DNA of 64,000 bases from Streptomyces violens (GTDB taxonomy: Bacteria; Actinomycetota; Actinomycetes; Streptomycetales; Streptomycetaceae), in NCBI RefSeq assembly GCF_000717745.1, contig NZ_JOBH01000004.1:1-64000 (forward strand). The letters are read 5' to 3'. The translations under genes and the position numbers were made by a program. The first letter of the stretch is position 1; every line of letters begins with the position of its first letter. Under the pieces are notes generated by a model. The model had not been told where the DNA came from. It ran no database searches and saw only the letters and a program-made list of their open reading frames with translations. This document shows positions 7,104-16,383 of the stretch, in pieces.

Positions 7104-8260
7104 CCCAGCCGACGCAGATGGCGCGCCAGATCTTCACCGAGGACCACGACGCCTTCCGCGAGACCGTGCGCACCTTCCTCAAGAAGGAGGTCGAGCCGCA
7201 CTACGAGCAGTGGGAGCAGGACGGCATCGTCAGCCGGGAGGCCTGGCGCGCCGCCGGCCGCCAGGGACTGCTGGGGCTCGCCGTGCCCGAGGAGTACGGC
7301 GGCGGGGGCAATGCCGACTTCCGCTACTCCGCCGTGCTGGCCGAGGAGTTCACCCGGGCCGGCGCCGCGGGCCTGGCCGTCGGCCTGCACAACGACATCA
7401 TCGGCCCGTACCTCACCTCGCTGGCCACCGAGGAGCAGAAGCGGCGCTGGCTGCCCGGCTTCTGCAGCGGCGAGATCATCACCGCGATTGCCATGACCGA
7501 GCCGGGCGCGGGCTCCGACCTGCAGGGGATCAGAACGACCGCCGAGGACCGCGGCGATCACTGGGTACTGAACGGCTCCAAGACCTTCATCTCCAACGGC
7601 ATCCTCGCCGACCTGGTCGTCGTGGTCGCCAAGACGACCCCCGAAGGGGGCGCTCACGGACTCAGCCTGCTGGTAGTCGAGCGCGGCATGGAGGGCTTCG
7701 AGCGGGGCCGGAACCTCGACAAGATCGGGCAGAAGGCCCAGGACACCGCCGAGCTGTTCTTCAATGACGTGCGCGTGCCCAAGGAGAACCTGCTCGGGGA
7801 GCTGAACGGCGCCTTCATCCACCTGATGACCAATCTCGCGCAGGAGCGGATGGGCATAGCGGTGGCCGGCATCGCCGCGGCCGAGCACCTGCTGGAGATC
7901 ACCACGCAGTACGTCAAGGAGCGCGAGGCGTTCGGGCGGCCGCTCGCCAAGCTCCAGCACATCCGGTTCGAGATCGCCGAGATGGCCACCGAGTGCGCTG
8001 TGACGCGGACGTTCCTGGACCGCTGCATTGTCGACCACTCGGCCGGGCAACTGGATGCCGTACACGCCTCGATGGCCAAGTGGTGGGCCACCGAGCTGCA
8101 GAAGCGGGTGGCCGACCGCTGTCTGCAACTGCACGGCGGGTACGGCTACATGAACGAGTACCGCGTCGCCAAGGCGTTCACCGACGGCCGCATCCAGACG
8201 ATCTACGGCGGCACCACCGAGATCATGAAGGAGATCATCGGCCGCTCGCTGCTCGGCTGA
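7100..8260 (+). CDS. Acyl-CoA dehydrogenase
   Basis: A 386-residue acyl-CoA dehydrogenase, an FAD flavoenzyme catalysing the first oxidation of beta-oxidation. The FAD/substrate motif AIAMTEPGAGSDLQGIRTTA lies near residue 131, followed by WVLNGSKTFISNG. The C-terminal LQLHGGYGYMNEYRVAK...IQTIYGGTTEIMKEIIGRSL holds the catalytic glutamate in GGTTE, as in short- and long-chain enzymes. The ATG overlaps the preceding stop, so translation is probably coupled. Branched-chain or long-chain preference cannot be settled from sequence. Confidence 0.93.
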   Translation: MTQPTQMARQIFTEDHDAFRETVRTFLKKEVEPHYEQWEQDGIVSREAWRAAGRQGLLGLAVPEEYGGGGNADFRYSAVLAEEFTRAGAAGLAVGLHNDIIGPYLTSLATEEQKRRWLPGFCSGEIITAIAMTEPGAGSDLQGIRTTAEDRGDHWVLNGSKTFISNGILADLVVVVAKTTPEGGAHGLSLLVVERGMEGFERGRNLDKIGQKAQDTAELFFNDVRVPKENLLGELNGAFIHLMTNLAQERMGIAVAGIAAAEHLLEITTQYVKEREAFGRPLAKLQHIRFEIAEMATECAVTRTFLDRCIVDHSAGQLDAVHASMAKWWATELQKRVADRCLQLHGGYGYMNEYRVAKAFTDGRIQTIYGGTTEIMKEIIGRSLLG

Positions 8261-8308
8261 CGCTACGTCAGCGCGGCTCACCCTCACCCCTTTGAAAGGC
8301 TGCACACC

Positions 8309-9523
8309 GTGACTTCCGAAGCGTACGTATACGACGCGATCCGCACCCCGCGCGGCCGCGGCAAGGCCGCCGGCGCGCTGCACGGCACCAAGCCGATCGA
8401 TCTGGTCGTCGGCCTGATCCACGAGGTGCGCCGGCGCTTCCCGGACCTCGACCCGGCCGCCGTGGACGACATCGTGCTCGGCGTCGTCGGCCCGGTCGGC
8501 GATCAGGGCTCCGACATCGCCCGTATCGCGGCCATCGCCGCCGGGCTGCCCGACACCGTCGCCGGCGTACAGGAGAACCGCTTCTGCGCCTCCGGCCTGG
8601 AGGCCGTCAACCTGGCCGCCGCCAAGGTCCGCTCCGGCTGGGAGGATCTGGTACTGGCCGGCGGCGTCGAGTCGATGTCGCGCGTACCGATGGCCTCGGA
8701 CGGCGGCGCCTGGTTCAACGACCCGATGACCAACTTCGACACCAACTTCGTCCCGCAGGGCATCGGTGCCGACCTCATCGCCACCATCGGGGGCTGGAGC
8801 CGCCGCGACGCGGACGAGTACGCCGCGCTGTCCCAGGAGCGCGCCGCCGCGGCCTGGAAGGACGGCCGCTTCAAGCGGTCCGTCGTCCCCGTCACCGACC
8901 GCAACGGGCTGACCGTCCTGGACCACGACGAGCACATGCGCCCCGGCACGACCGCCGACTCGCTCGCCGCCCTCAAGCCCTCCTTCGCCGCCATCGGCGA
9001 CATGGGCGGCTTTGACGCCGTGGCGCTGCAGAAGTACCACTGGGTCGAGTCCATCGACCATGTCCACCACGCGGGCAACTCCTCCGGCATCGTGGACGGC
9101 GCGGCCCTGGTCGCGATCGGCTCCAAGGAGGTCGGCGAGCGGTACGGCCTGACCCCGCGCGCCCGGATCGTCTCCGCGGCGGTCTCCGGCTCCGAGCCCA
9201 CCATCATGCTCACCGGCCCCGCCCCCGCCTCCCGCAAGGCGCTCGCCAAGGCCGGCCTGACCATCGACGACATCGACCTGGTCGAGATCAACGAGGCGTT
9301 CGCTGCCGTCGTGCTGCGCTTCGCGCAGGACATGGGCCTGAGCCTGGACAAGGTCAACGTCAACGGCGGCGCGATCGCCATGGGCCACCCGCTCGGCGCC
9401 ACCGGCGCGATGATCCTCGGCACCCTCATCGACGAGCTGGAGCGCCAGGACAAGCGCTACGGCCTGGCCACCCTCTGCGTCGGCGGCGGCATGGGCGTCG
9501 CCACCGTCATCGAGCGCCTCTGA
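8309..9523 (+). CDS. fadA: Acetyl-CoA C-acyltransferase (thiolase)
   Basis: A 404-residue degradative thiolase that cleaves 3-ketoacyl-CoA to acetyl-CoA and a shortened acyl-CoA. The nucleophile is C93 in [12 protein letters not shown]. The C-terminal active-site elements are present: [28 protein letters not shown] and the second cysteine in [11 protein letters not shown]. Translation starts at GTG after a gaaagg ribosome site. It lies 48 bases after the acyl-CoA dehydrogenase and 33 before fadB, so all four genes are probably one transcript. A biosynthetic acetoacetyl-CoA role is less likely given fadB beside it. Confidence 0.93.
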   Translation: MTSEAYVYDAIRTPRGRGKAAGALHGTKPIDLVVGLIHEVRRRFPDLDPAAVDDIVLGVVGPVGDQGSDIARIAAIAAGLPDTVAGVQENRFCASGLEAVNLAAAKVRSGWEDLVLAGGVESMSRVPMASDGGAWFNDPMTNFDTNFVPQGIGADLIATIGGWSRRDADEYAALSQERAAAAWKDGRFKRSVVPVTDRNGLTVLDHDEHMRPGTTADSLAALKPSFAAIGDMGGFDAVALQKYHWVESIDHVHHAGNSSGIVDGAALVAIGSKEVGERYGLTPRARIVSAAVSGSEPTIMLTGPAPASRKALAKAGLTIDDIDLVEINEAFAAVVLRFAQDMGLSLDKVNVNGGAIAMGHPLGATGAMILGTLIDELERQDKRYGLATLCVGGGMGVATVIERL

Positions 9524-9556
9524 CCGTCCGTCCCGACCCCTTACGGAGAACGCACC

Positions 9557-11728
9557 ATGAGTGAAGCCAGCACCATCCGCTGGGAGCAGGACGAGACCGG
9601 CGTCGTCACCCTCGTCCTCGACGACCCGAGCCAGTCGGCGAACACGATGAACGACGCCTTTAAGACCTCCCTCGCCGCGGTCGCCGACCGCCTGGAGGCC
9701 GAGCAGGACAACGTACGCGGCATCATCTTCACCTCCGCCAAGAAGACCTTCTTCGCCGGCGGCGACCTGCGCGAGCTGATCGCCGTCCGCCGGGAGAACG
9801 CCCAGCAGGCGTTCGAGGCGGGCCAGGGCATCAAGCGCGACCTGCGCCGCATCGAGACGCTCGGCAAGCCCGTCGTCGCGGCCATCAACGGCGCGGCGCT
9901 GGGCGGCGGTTACGAGATCGCGCTCGCCTGCCACCACCGTGTCGCGCTGGACACCCCCGGCACCAAGATCGGCCTGCCCGAGGTCACCCTCGGCCTGCTC
10001 CCGGCCGGCGGCGGCGTCGCCCGTACGGTACGGCTGCTCGGCATCGCCGACGCGCTGCTGAAGGTCCTCCTCCAGGGCACCCAGTACAACGCCACGCGCG
10101 CGAAGGACAACGGGCTGATCCACGAGGTCGCGGAGAGCCCCGAGGAACTGATCTCCAAGGCGCGCGCGTTCATCGACGCCAACCCCGAGTCCCAGCAGCC
10201 CTGGGACGTCAAGGGGTACAAGATCCCCGGCGGCACGCCCGCGAACCCCAAGTTCGCGGCGAACCTGCCGGCGTTCCCCGCCAACCTCAAGAAGCAGCTC
10301 AACGGCGCGCCGTACCCGGCCCCGCGCAACATCCTCGCGGCCGCCGTCGAGGGCTCCCAGGTCGACTTCGAGACCGCGCAGACCATCGAGGCGCGGTACT
10401 TCGTGGAGCTGGTCACCGGCCAGATCTCCAAGAACATGATCCAGGCGTTCTTCTTCGACCTCCAGGCCGTCAACTCCGGGGCCAACCGCCCGAAGGGGAT
10501 CGAGGAGCGCAAGGTCACCAAGGTCGCCGTGCTCGGCGCGGGCATGATGGGCGCGGGCATCGCATACAGCTGCGCCCGGGCCGGCATCGAGGTGGTGCTG
10601 AAGGACGTCACCCCGGAGGCGGCGGCGAAGGGCAAGGCGTACAGCGAGGGGCTGCTCGCCAAGGCGCTAGCCAAGGGTCGCACGACCGAGGCCAAGCGCG
10701 ACGAGCTGCTCGCCCGCATCACCCCGACCGCCGACCCGCAGGACCTTGCGGGCTGTGACGCCGTCATCGAGGCGGTGTTCGAGGACACCGCGCTCAAGCA
10801 CAAGGTGTTCCAGGAGATCGAGGGCATCGTCGCGCCGGACGCGCTGCTGTGCTCCAACACCTCGACCCTGCCGATCACCGGCCTCGCCGAAGGCGTCCAG
10901 CGCAAGCAGGACTTCATCGGTCTGCACTTCTTCTCGCCGGTCGACAAGATGCCGCTGGTGGAGATCATCAAGGGCGAGCGGACCGGCGACGAGGCGCTGG
11001 CCCGCGCCTTCGACCTGGTACGCCAGATCCGCAAGACCCCGATCGTGGTCAACGACAGCCGCGGCTTCTTCACCTCCCGCGTCATCGGCCACTTCATCAA
11101 CGAGGGCGTGGCGATGGTCGCCGAGGGCGTCGACCCGGCCTCCGTCGAGCAGGCCGCGGGCCAGGCCGGCTACCCGGCCAAGGTGCTCTCCCTGATGGAC
11201 GAGCTGACCCTGACCCTGCCGCGGAAGATCCGCAACGAGACCCGCAAGGCGATCGAGGAGGCCGGCGGCAGCTGGGCACCGCACCCGGCGGACGCGCTGA
11301 TCGACCGCATGGTCGACGAGTTCGGCCGGCCGGGGCGCAGCGGTGGCGCGGGCTTCTACGAGTACGGGGAGGACGGCAAGCGGGCCGGTCTGTGGCCGGG
11401 CCTGCGCGAGCACTTCACGAAGCAGGACGTCTCGATCCCCTTCAAGGACATGCAGGAGCGGATGCTCTTCTCCGAGGCGCTGGACACCGTGCGCCTCTTC
11501 GAGGAGGGCGTGCTCACCTCGGTCGCCGACGCCAACATCGGCTCCATCTTCGGTATCGGCTTCCCCGGCTGGACCGGCGGCGTGATGCAGTACATCAATG
11601 GGTACGAGGGCGGCGTGGCCGGCTTCGTGGCCCGCGCCAAGGAGCTCCAGGCGGCGTACGGCGAGCGGTTCGCGCCGTCGGCGCTGCTGCTGGAGAAGGC
11701 CGCGAAGGGCGAGCGCTTCAGCGACTGA
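9557..11728 (+). CDS. fadB: 3-hydroxyacyl-CoA dehydrogenase / enoyl-CoA hydratase
   Basis: A 723-residue multifunctional beta-oxidation enzyme. The N-terminal crotonase domain (about 1-190) has the oxyanion-hole segment KKTFFAGGDLREL and NGAALGGGYEIALACH, with a catalytic Glu in GLPEVTLGLLPAGGG. The NAD-binding domain starts near residue 322 (VAVLGAGMMGAGIAYSCARAG), followed by the dehydrogenase core SNTSTLPITGLAEG and the catalytic His in GLHFFSPVDKMPLVEI. The C-terminal dehydrogenase domains are complete. With FadA it forms the trifunctional complex of fatty acid degradation. It ends the operon, and a hairpin lies between it and the convergent MerR gene. Confidence 0.95.
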   Translation: MSEASTIRWEQDETGVVTLVLDDPSQSANTMNDAFKTSLAAVADRLEAEQDNVRGIIFTSAKKTFFAGGDLRELIAVRRENAQQAFEAGQGIKRDLRRIETLGKPVVAAINGAALGGGYEIALACHHRVALDTPGTKIGLPEVTLGLLPAGGGVARTVRLLGIADALLKVLLQGTQYNATRAKDNGLIHEVAESPEELISKARAFIDANPESQQPWDVKGYKIPGGTPANPKFAANLPAFPANLKKQLNGAPYPAPRNILAAAVEGSQVDFETAQTIEARYFVELVTGQISKNMIQAFFFDLQAVNSGANRPKGIEERKVTKVAVLGAGMMGAGIAYSCARAGIEVVLKDVTPEAAAKGKAYSEGLLAKALAKGRTTEAKRDELLARITPTADPQDLAGCDAVIEAVFEDTALKHKVFQEIEGIVAPDALLCSNTSTLPITGLAEGVQRKQDFIGLHFFSPVDKMPLVEIIKGERTGDEALARAFDLVRQIRKTPIVVNDSRGFFTSRVIGHFINEGVAMVAEGVDPASVEQAAGQAGYPAKVLSLMDELTLTLPRKIRNETRKAIEEAGGSWAPHPADALIDRMVDEFGRPGRSGGAGFYEYGEDGKRAGLWPGLREHFTKQDVSIPFKDMQERMLFSEALDTVRLFEEGVLTSVADANIGSIFGIGFPGWTGGVMQYINGYEGGVAGFVARAKELQAAYGERFAPSALLLEKAAKGERFSD

Positions 11729-11735
11729 CGGAGGT

Positions 11736-11764
11736 GGGGGCGGGTCGCGCGGCGGCCCGCCCCC
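11736..11764. terminator. Hairpin between fadB and the MerR gene
   Basis: Perfect 9-bp stem gggggcggg / cccgccccc around an 11-nt GC-rich loop in the 42-base gap between two convergent genes. It is placed to terminate both. Confidence 0.7.
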
Positions 11765-11770
11765 GCTCCC

Positions 11771-12499
11771 TCACCGCCCGCCGAACCACTCCCGCAGTTC
11801 GTCCTTCATGGACCTTTGAAAAGCAGTCACCAGCGCCTGCACGACCAGCGGCTGCATGTCGGCGGAGAGGGACTTGCGCCGGGCCACCTCGGCGGCGTCC
11901 GGCCCGCCGTCCTCGTACGCGGCCCCGACCTCGTCCCTGAACAGCCGGCTCAGTTCCCGGGCCGCCGAGCGGGTGTGCTCCAGCACGACCGTACGGGCCG
12001 CGAGGATGGTCTCCAGCGCGATCGGCACGTCCAGCAGCCGCACGCCCAGCTGCAGCAGCCCCGGATCCACCTGGAAGACGCCCGCCTCCTCGGTGCGCAC
12101 CAGCACGCTCATCGCGCCCAGCCGGTCCAGGTCCTGCTCGGTCAGCGACCGGCCCACCCGCCGCTCCAACTGCGCGAGCGTCTGCTCCTCGGCCCGGTCC
12201 GGGAGCCAGCCGGCGACGAGGGCGCGGTGAATGGCCAGGTCCTGGGCGCTGAGGTCGGGCGGCAGCTGGTCCAGGTACCGTTCGATCGCCGACAGCGTCA
12301 TGCCCTGGTGCTGCAGCTCCTCGATGAGCGCGAGCCGGGAGAGGTGGTCGGGGCCGTACCGGCCGACGCGGCGCGGGCCGATCTCCGGCGGCGGGAGCAG
12401 CCCGCGGGTGCTGTAGAACCGGATCGTACGGACCGTGACACCGGCCCGGGCGGCCAGCTCGTCGACGGTCAGGCTCAGCTCGGCAGCGGACTCCATCAT
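11771..12499 (-). CDS. MerR-family transcriptional regulator
   Basis: A 242-residue regulator. The N-terminal winged helix-turn-helix reads LTVDELAARAGVTVRTIRFY, then STRGLLPPPEIGPRRVGRY and GPDHLSRLALIEELQHQGMTL: the MerR DNA-binding and dimerisation start. The remaining 150 residues are helical, with no cysteine pattern for metal sensing, so the ligand is unknown and probably organic. Two adjacent ATG codons (12499 and 12496) can start it. Convergent orientation right after fadB fits the MerR regulators that often flank Streptomyces fad operons, and it may control beta-oxidation genes. That link is inferred from position only. Confidence 0.85.
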   Translation of the reverse strand: MMESAAELSLTVDELAARAGVTVRTIRFYSTRGLLPPPEIGPRRVGRYGPDHLSRLALIEELQHQGMTLSAIERYLDQLPPDLSAQDLAIHRALVAGWLPDRAEEQTLAQLERRVGRSLTEQDLDRLGAMSVLVRTEEAGVFQVDPGLLQLGVRLLDVPIALETILAARTVVLEHTRSAARELSRLFRDEVGAAYEDGGPDAAEVARRKSLSADMQPLVVQALVTAFQRSMKDELREWFGGR

Positions 12500-12504
12500 G
12501 TTGA

Positions 12505-12517
12505 ACAGTATTGCTGT
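12505..12517. promoter_or_regulatory. Short inverted repeat upstream of the MerR gene
   Basis: acag-tattg-ctgt lies six bases upstream of the MerR start, in the divergent gap to the GTPase gene. It could be an autoregulatory operator. The arms are only 4 bp, so chance is a real alternative. Confidence 0.25.
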
Positions 12518-12627
12518 CTCACCACTGATGTCACCACTCCTGCGGGTGAGGGAGCGCCGATTCGCCTCCCGGCCCACTGCCCCTGTCAGTAGCGTCCAGT
12601 GTTCGGTACAGCGCTCTCGGGGGATGC

Positions 12628-13842
12628 ATGCTCGAACTCAGCGACGACCCGTTCACCGTCCGGGTACTGGTGGTCGGGCCGTCCGGATCAGGCAAGACGG
12701 TCTACCTCTCCAGCCTCTTCAAGCGCCTCCAGGTGCAGAGCAGCGCCGCGATCTTCCTGGAGTGCTCGCAGGCGCAGCGCGTCGAGCTGATGGGCATCTA
12801 CCGCCAGGTGCGGGACAGCGGGGAGTGGCCCGCCTCGACGCGTGTGCACAACGACCGTGAGTACACCTTCGACTGCAAGACCCGGCGGAACGCCACGAAC
12901 CACTCGGTGCTGCGCATCAAGTACCTGGACTACGCGGGCGAGCTGCTCACGGAGGCCACCCAGGACGACGCCGCCTCGCGGGCCCAGGAGGAGCTGACCG
13001 AGCGGCTGGTGGCGGCCGACACGGTGCTGTGCCTGCTGGACGGGCAGTACGTACGCGAGCTGCTGCGCGGCACCGACGAGGGCCTGGACCACTTCCACCA
13101 CGAAATGTCGATGATCTTCGGGCTGCTGCAGTCGGCGGAGAAGCCGGTGCACTTCGTGATCACCAAGTGGGACCTGATCGCCGGATACGCCGGTACGGAA
13201 GCGGACTCGCTGGCCGCCGTCCAGGAGGCGCTGTGCGGCATGGAGGAGTTCGCGCACCTCGTGGGGAACGTCGCGATGGCGGGGAACGAGTACGTACCCG
13301 CCGTCCGGCTGCTGCCCGTCAGCTCGGTGGGCCCCGACTACGCGACGCTGGAGCCGGACGGCCGGATGCGCAAGCACCCGGGCGCGCTGCCGCACCCGCA
13401 GTACGTCGAGGTCCCGTTCCTCGCGATCCTGCCCGACATCTTCTCCTCGATCCTCGGCCGGCTGGACGAGGCGACCCGCCGCCAGCTCATCCGCGAGATC
13501 CAGCGCTGCACCGCCCTGACCGCCGCCGAGCGGATCAAGTGGCTGAGCGGCACCCTCAGCGCCCGGCTCAGCAAGGCCATCAGCGGCGTCCTGGGCGCCG
13601 TGGTGGGCGGCAAGAAGCTCGACAAGGTGAGCGAGGCCGCGGTGGAGATGTTCGCCAGCCGGCTCACGGAGCAGGGCGAGCGCAAGATGGGCCTGCGCGA
13701 GCAGGAGCTGGGGCAGGTCGACCGGCTCACCGAGGAGGCGGCCTCCGCGCGGCGGATCGCGATGGACCGCATGAACGCCGAGCTGGCCTCCTTCGTGGCC
13801 AAGATGCCGGCCTCCGTGCTGCGCGACGGTGAGGCGTTGTGA
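12628..13842 (+). CDS. P-loop GTPase, double-GTPase (DO-GTPase2)-like
   Basis: A 404-residue P-loop GTPase. Walker A/G1 is G17-PSGSGK-T24 (VRVLVVGPSGSGKTVYLSSL). The G3-like element is D101-YAG-E105 in LRIKYLDYAGELL. The G4-like base-recognition motif is T179-K-W-D182 in HFVITKWDLI, preceded by DTVLCLLDGQYVREL. This layout resembles the double-GTPase families described in NTP-dependent bacterial conflict systems. The C-terminal third (from about 300) is basic and helical, with a Lys/Arg/Glu-rich end. The stop overlaps the next gene by GTGA, so the two products are probably made together. Its cellular role is not established. Confidence 0.7.
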   Translation: MLELSDDPFTVRVLVVGPSGSGKTVYLSSLFKRLQVQSSAAIFLECSQAQRVELMGIYRQVRDSGEWPASTRVHNDREYTFDCKTRRNATNHSVLRIKYLDYAGELLTEATQDDAASRAQEELTERLVAADTVLCLLDGQYVRELLRGTDEGLDHFHHEMSMIFGLLQSAEKPVHFVITKWDLIAGYAGTEADSLAAVQEALCGMEEFAHLVGNVAMAGNEYVPAVRLLPVSSVGPDYATLEPDGRMRKHPGALPHPQYVEVPFLAILPDIFSSILGRLDEATRRQLIREIQRCTALTAAERIKWLSGTLSARLSKAISGVLGAVVGGKKLDKVSEAAVEMFASRLTEQGERKMGLREQELGQVDRLTEEAASARRIAMDRMNAELASFVAKMPASVLRDGEAL

Positions 13843-14627
13843 GCCGCAGGGGCGGGCGGGACGCCGGCTGCTGGCCCTTTCTGGTGGGGCGCGGCCGGGT
13901 GGTGGGCCAGCGCACGCTGCTCGTGCCGCGCTTCCTGGGCGAGCGCAATCTGTCCGGGCTGCTGCGCGACGCGATCACCGGCAGCCTGACGCAGGAGGGG
14001 GAGAGCCGGCACGCGGAGGCGCCGCTGCCGGGCGGCGGGCGCATCGGACTCTCGTACCGCATCGTCCAGGCGTCGCCGCCCGGCGCGGCCGGGGTGGTGC
14101 TGCGCGACCGCAGCGGCCGGCCCATCGAGCTCGCGTACGGCGTGGTCGTCACCGGGGCGTCGGGCGCGCGGGCACGGATGTCCGTGGCGGACGCCGACCT
14201 GCCGGGGCTGCGTCCGATGGTGCTGGAGGTCTTCGCGCGCTTCCTGGAGGACGAGCGGGCGTTCCCGCCCGCGGTGTCCCCGCGGGTGCCGGTGGCGGTG
14301 CTGGCCGCGGGGACCGTACCGGTACCGGAGTCCGGGCAGGCGGCGGAGCCGGCGTCCACCGCGCCCGACCGTGAGGACGCGCCCGACGCCCCGGCAGAGC
14401 CCGAGAAGGCCGTGCCGGGGCCCGAGGCGGCCGGAGGTCCGCAGCGGGCGCAGCAGGGCGAGGACGGCGAGGACGACGAGGACGACGCTCCCGAGGACCG
14501 CTACGGCCTGGTCGGGCGGCTCGTGGCGCTGCTCAGGGGGCCCGGCGGCGGGCTGTGGGCGGTCGTACTGCTGGCGGGCTGGCCGGTTGCGGTCGTGCTG
14601 GCGCTGGTACTGATCTTCAAGGACTGA
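13839..14627 (+). CDS. Unknown protein with one C-terminal membrane helix
   Basis: A 262-residue protein in four parts: a globular alpha/beta N-terminal domain (about 1-150), a Pro/Glu/Ala-rich disordered stretch (about 150-205), a very acidic run (EDGEDDEDDAPED) and one C-terminal transmembrane helix (GLWAVVLLAGWPVAVVLALVLIF) that leaves only KD outside. This is the layout of a tail-anchored protein with its domain in the cytosol. I do not recognise the N-terminal domain. The GTG start overlaps the stop of the GTPase gene, so it is probably a membrane-anchored partner of that GTPase. Confidence 0.7.
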   Translation: MSRRGGRDAGCWPFLVGRGRVVGQRTLLVPRFLGERNLSGLLRDAITGSLTQEGESRHAEAPLPGGGRIGLSYRIVQASPPGAAGVVLRDRSGRPIELAYGVVVTGASGARARMSVADADLPGLRPMVLEVFARFLEDERAFPPAVSPRVPVAVLAAGTVPVPESGQAAEPASTAPDREDAPDAPAEPEKAVPGPEAAGGPQRAQQGEDGEDDEDDAPEDRYGLVGRLVALLRGPGGGLWAVVLLAGWPVAVVLALVLIFKD

Positions 14628-14682
14628 GGGAGGCCGTCGGGCCGGTCCTGAAGGGGCGACCGAGGCTCAGCGGCTGGGCCCA

Positions 14683-14698
14683 TGTGATCTCTTTCACA
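14683..14698. promoter_or_regulatory. Crp-like palindrome upstream of the permease
   Basis: tgtga-tctctt-tcaca is a perfect TGTGA-N6-TCACA palindrome, the classical CRP/FNR-family core and close to the GTG-N8-CAC layout reported for Streptomyces Crp. It lies 106 bases upstream of the amino acid permease GTG start, in a gap of 176 bases. Confidence 0.6.
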
Positions 14699-14803
14699 GA
14701 CGGATGACCGTACTTCGGGGAAGGTGTGCGGTCGGCCGACTCGCGTGATCCGCGGCAGCCGGCCATCGCTCCACCGCCCTCCCGAAAGCGAGATGACGCA
14801 CCT

Positions 14804-16321
14804 GTGAGCACGCACACCGTCCAGGAGGACGCCTACCGGCCGCCGGACGGGGGGACCGGCAACGCCCCGCACGACGCGGGCGACGCCGGATACAGCAAGG
14901 GCCTCAAGGCCCGGCACATCAACATGATCGCCATCGGCGGGGCGATCGGCACCGGCCTCTTCCTCGGCGCCGGCGGCCGGCTGGCCGCCGCGGGCCCCGC
15001 GCTGGCCATCGCGTACGCGGTCTGCGGCCTCTTCGCCTTCTTCGTCGTCCGGGCGCTGGGCGAGCTCGTGCTGCACCGCCCCTCCTCCGGCTCCTTCGTG
15101 TCCTACGCCCGTGAGTTCCTGGGCGAGAAGGGCGCCTACGTGGCGGGCTGGATGTACGTCGTGAACTGGTCGACCACCGGTATCGCCGACATCACCGCCA
15201 TCGCGCTCTACACGCACTACTGGAGCCTCTTCACCGACGTGCCGCAATGGCTCATGGCGCTGATCGCCCTCGCGGTGGTACTCGCCGTGAACCTGATCTC
15301 GGTGAAGATCTTCGGTGAGCTGGAGTTCTGGTTCGCGATCATCAAGGTCGCCGCGCTCGTGGCCTTCATGCTGATCGGCATCTTCCTGCTCGCCACGCAG
15401 CACCCGGTGAGCGGCCACACGCCCGGCTTCGACCTGCTGAGCGACAACGGCGGACTGTTCCCGACCGGCCTGCTCCCGGTCGTGGTGGTCCTCCAAGGCG
15501 TCGTCTTCGCGTACTCCGCCGTCGAGATGGTCGGCGTCACCGCGGGCGAGACCAGCGAGCCGCACAAGGTCGTCCCCAAGGCCGTCAACTCGATCATGTG
15601 GCGGGTCGGCATCTTCTACGTCGGCTCGGTCGTGCTGCTGACACTGCTGATGCCGTGGGACAAGTACACCGACGGCGAGAGCCCCTTCGTCACCGTGCTC
15701 TCCAACGTCGGCGTGCCGGCCGCGGGCGACGTGATGAACCTCGTCGTGCTCACCGCCGCCATGTCCAGCCTCAACTCCGGCCTGTACTCCACGGGCCGCA
15801 TCCTGCGCTCGATGTCGGCGGCCGGCTCCGCGCCGAAGTTCACCGGCCGGATGAACCGCCACCAGGTGCCGTACGGCGGCATCCTGCTCACCTCGGCGGT
15901 CTGCGTGCTGGGCGTCGGGCTGAACTACGTGGTGCCGGGCAAGGCGTTCGAGATCGTGATCAACATCGCGGCGCTCGGCGTCATCAGCACCTGGGTCGTG
16001 ATCATGATCTGTCACATGGTGTTCGTCCGCCGGACCAAGGAGGGCCTCCTGCAGCGCCCCAAGTTCCGCCTCCCGGGCACACCGGTCACCGACATCGTCA
16101 CCATCGCGTTCCTGCTCGGCGTCATCGTCCTGATGTGGTTCGACGGCGGCGTCGGCCGCGACACGGTCATGCTGGCCCCGGTGATCGCCGTGGCCCTGAT
16201 CGCAGGCTGGTTCGCAGTCCGCGGCCGCGTCAACCGCATCGCCGCGGAACGCACCGCGTCCGGCGGCGCGGACGGCCCGGAAGGCCCGCCCGCACCCAAG
16301 CTCCCGGGCCCGCGCCACTGA
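14804..16321 (+). CDS. APC-family amino acid permease (asparagine permease type)
   Basis: A 505-residue, 12-helix permease of the amino acid transporter family (AnsP/AroP/GabP group). The start of helix 1 has the substrate motif HINMIAIGGAIGTGLFLGAG. The family signature runs through GPALAIAYAVCGLFAFFVVRALGELVLHRP and SGSFVSYAREFLGEK. A cytosolic N-terminal tail of about 40 residues precedes helix 1, and a Pro/Gly-rich tail follows helix 12. Similarity in feel to L-asparagine permeases is my best guess for substrate. I start at GTG 14804; an in-frame upstream start at 14726 would add a basic Pro-rich leader. A Crp-like site precedes the gene and a strong hairpin follows it. Confidence 0.88.
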   Translation: MSTHTVQEDAYRPPDGGTGNAPHDAGDAGYSKGLKARHINMIAIGGAIGTGLFLGAGGRLAAAGPALAIAYAVCGLFAFFVVRALGELVLHRPSSGSFVSYAREFLGEKGAYVAGWMYVVNWSTTGIADITAIALYTHYWSLFTDVPQWLMALIALAVVLAVNLISVKIFGELEFWFAIIKVAALVAFMLIGIFLLATQHPVSGHTPGFDLLSDNGGLFPTGLLPVVVVLQGVVFAYSAVEMVGVTAGETSEPHKVVPKAVNSIMWRVGIFYVGSVVLLTLLMPWDKYTDGESPFVTVLSNVGVPAAGDVMNLVVLTAAMSSLNSGLYSTGRILRSMSAAGSAPKFTGRMNRHQVPYGGILLTSAVCVLGVGLNYVVPGKAFEIVINIAALGVISTWVVIMICHMVFVRRTKEGLLQRPKFRLPGTPVTDIVTIAFLLGVIVLMWFDGGVGRDTVMLAPVIAVALIAGWFAVRGRVNRIAAERTASGGADGPEGPPAPKLPGPRH

Positions 16322-16337
16322 CCAGAAGCAGCCGACG

Positions 16338-16383
16338 CAGCGCCCCGGCCCATGTCTCTACGGAGACGGGGGCCGGGGCGCTG
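16338..16383 (+). terminator. Strong hairpin terminator after the permease
   Basis: Perfect 13-bp stem cagcgccccggcc / ggccggggcgctg. The loop itself holds a smaller gtctc/gagac stem. It begins 16 bases after the permease stop. Confidence 0.9.

Noticed and set aside
6695..10123. Very long open frame (over 1,100 codons) antisense to the acyl-CoA operon
   Set aside because: Produced by high third-position GC of the plus-strand genes. The translation is low-complexity Gly/Arg/Val/Asp and matches no fold, while the plus strand carries four clear enzymes.
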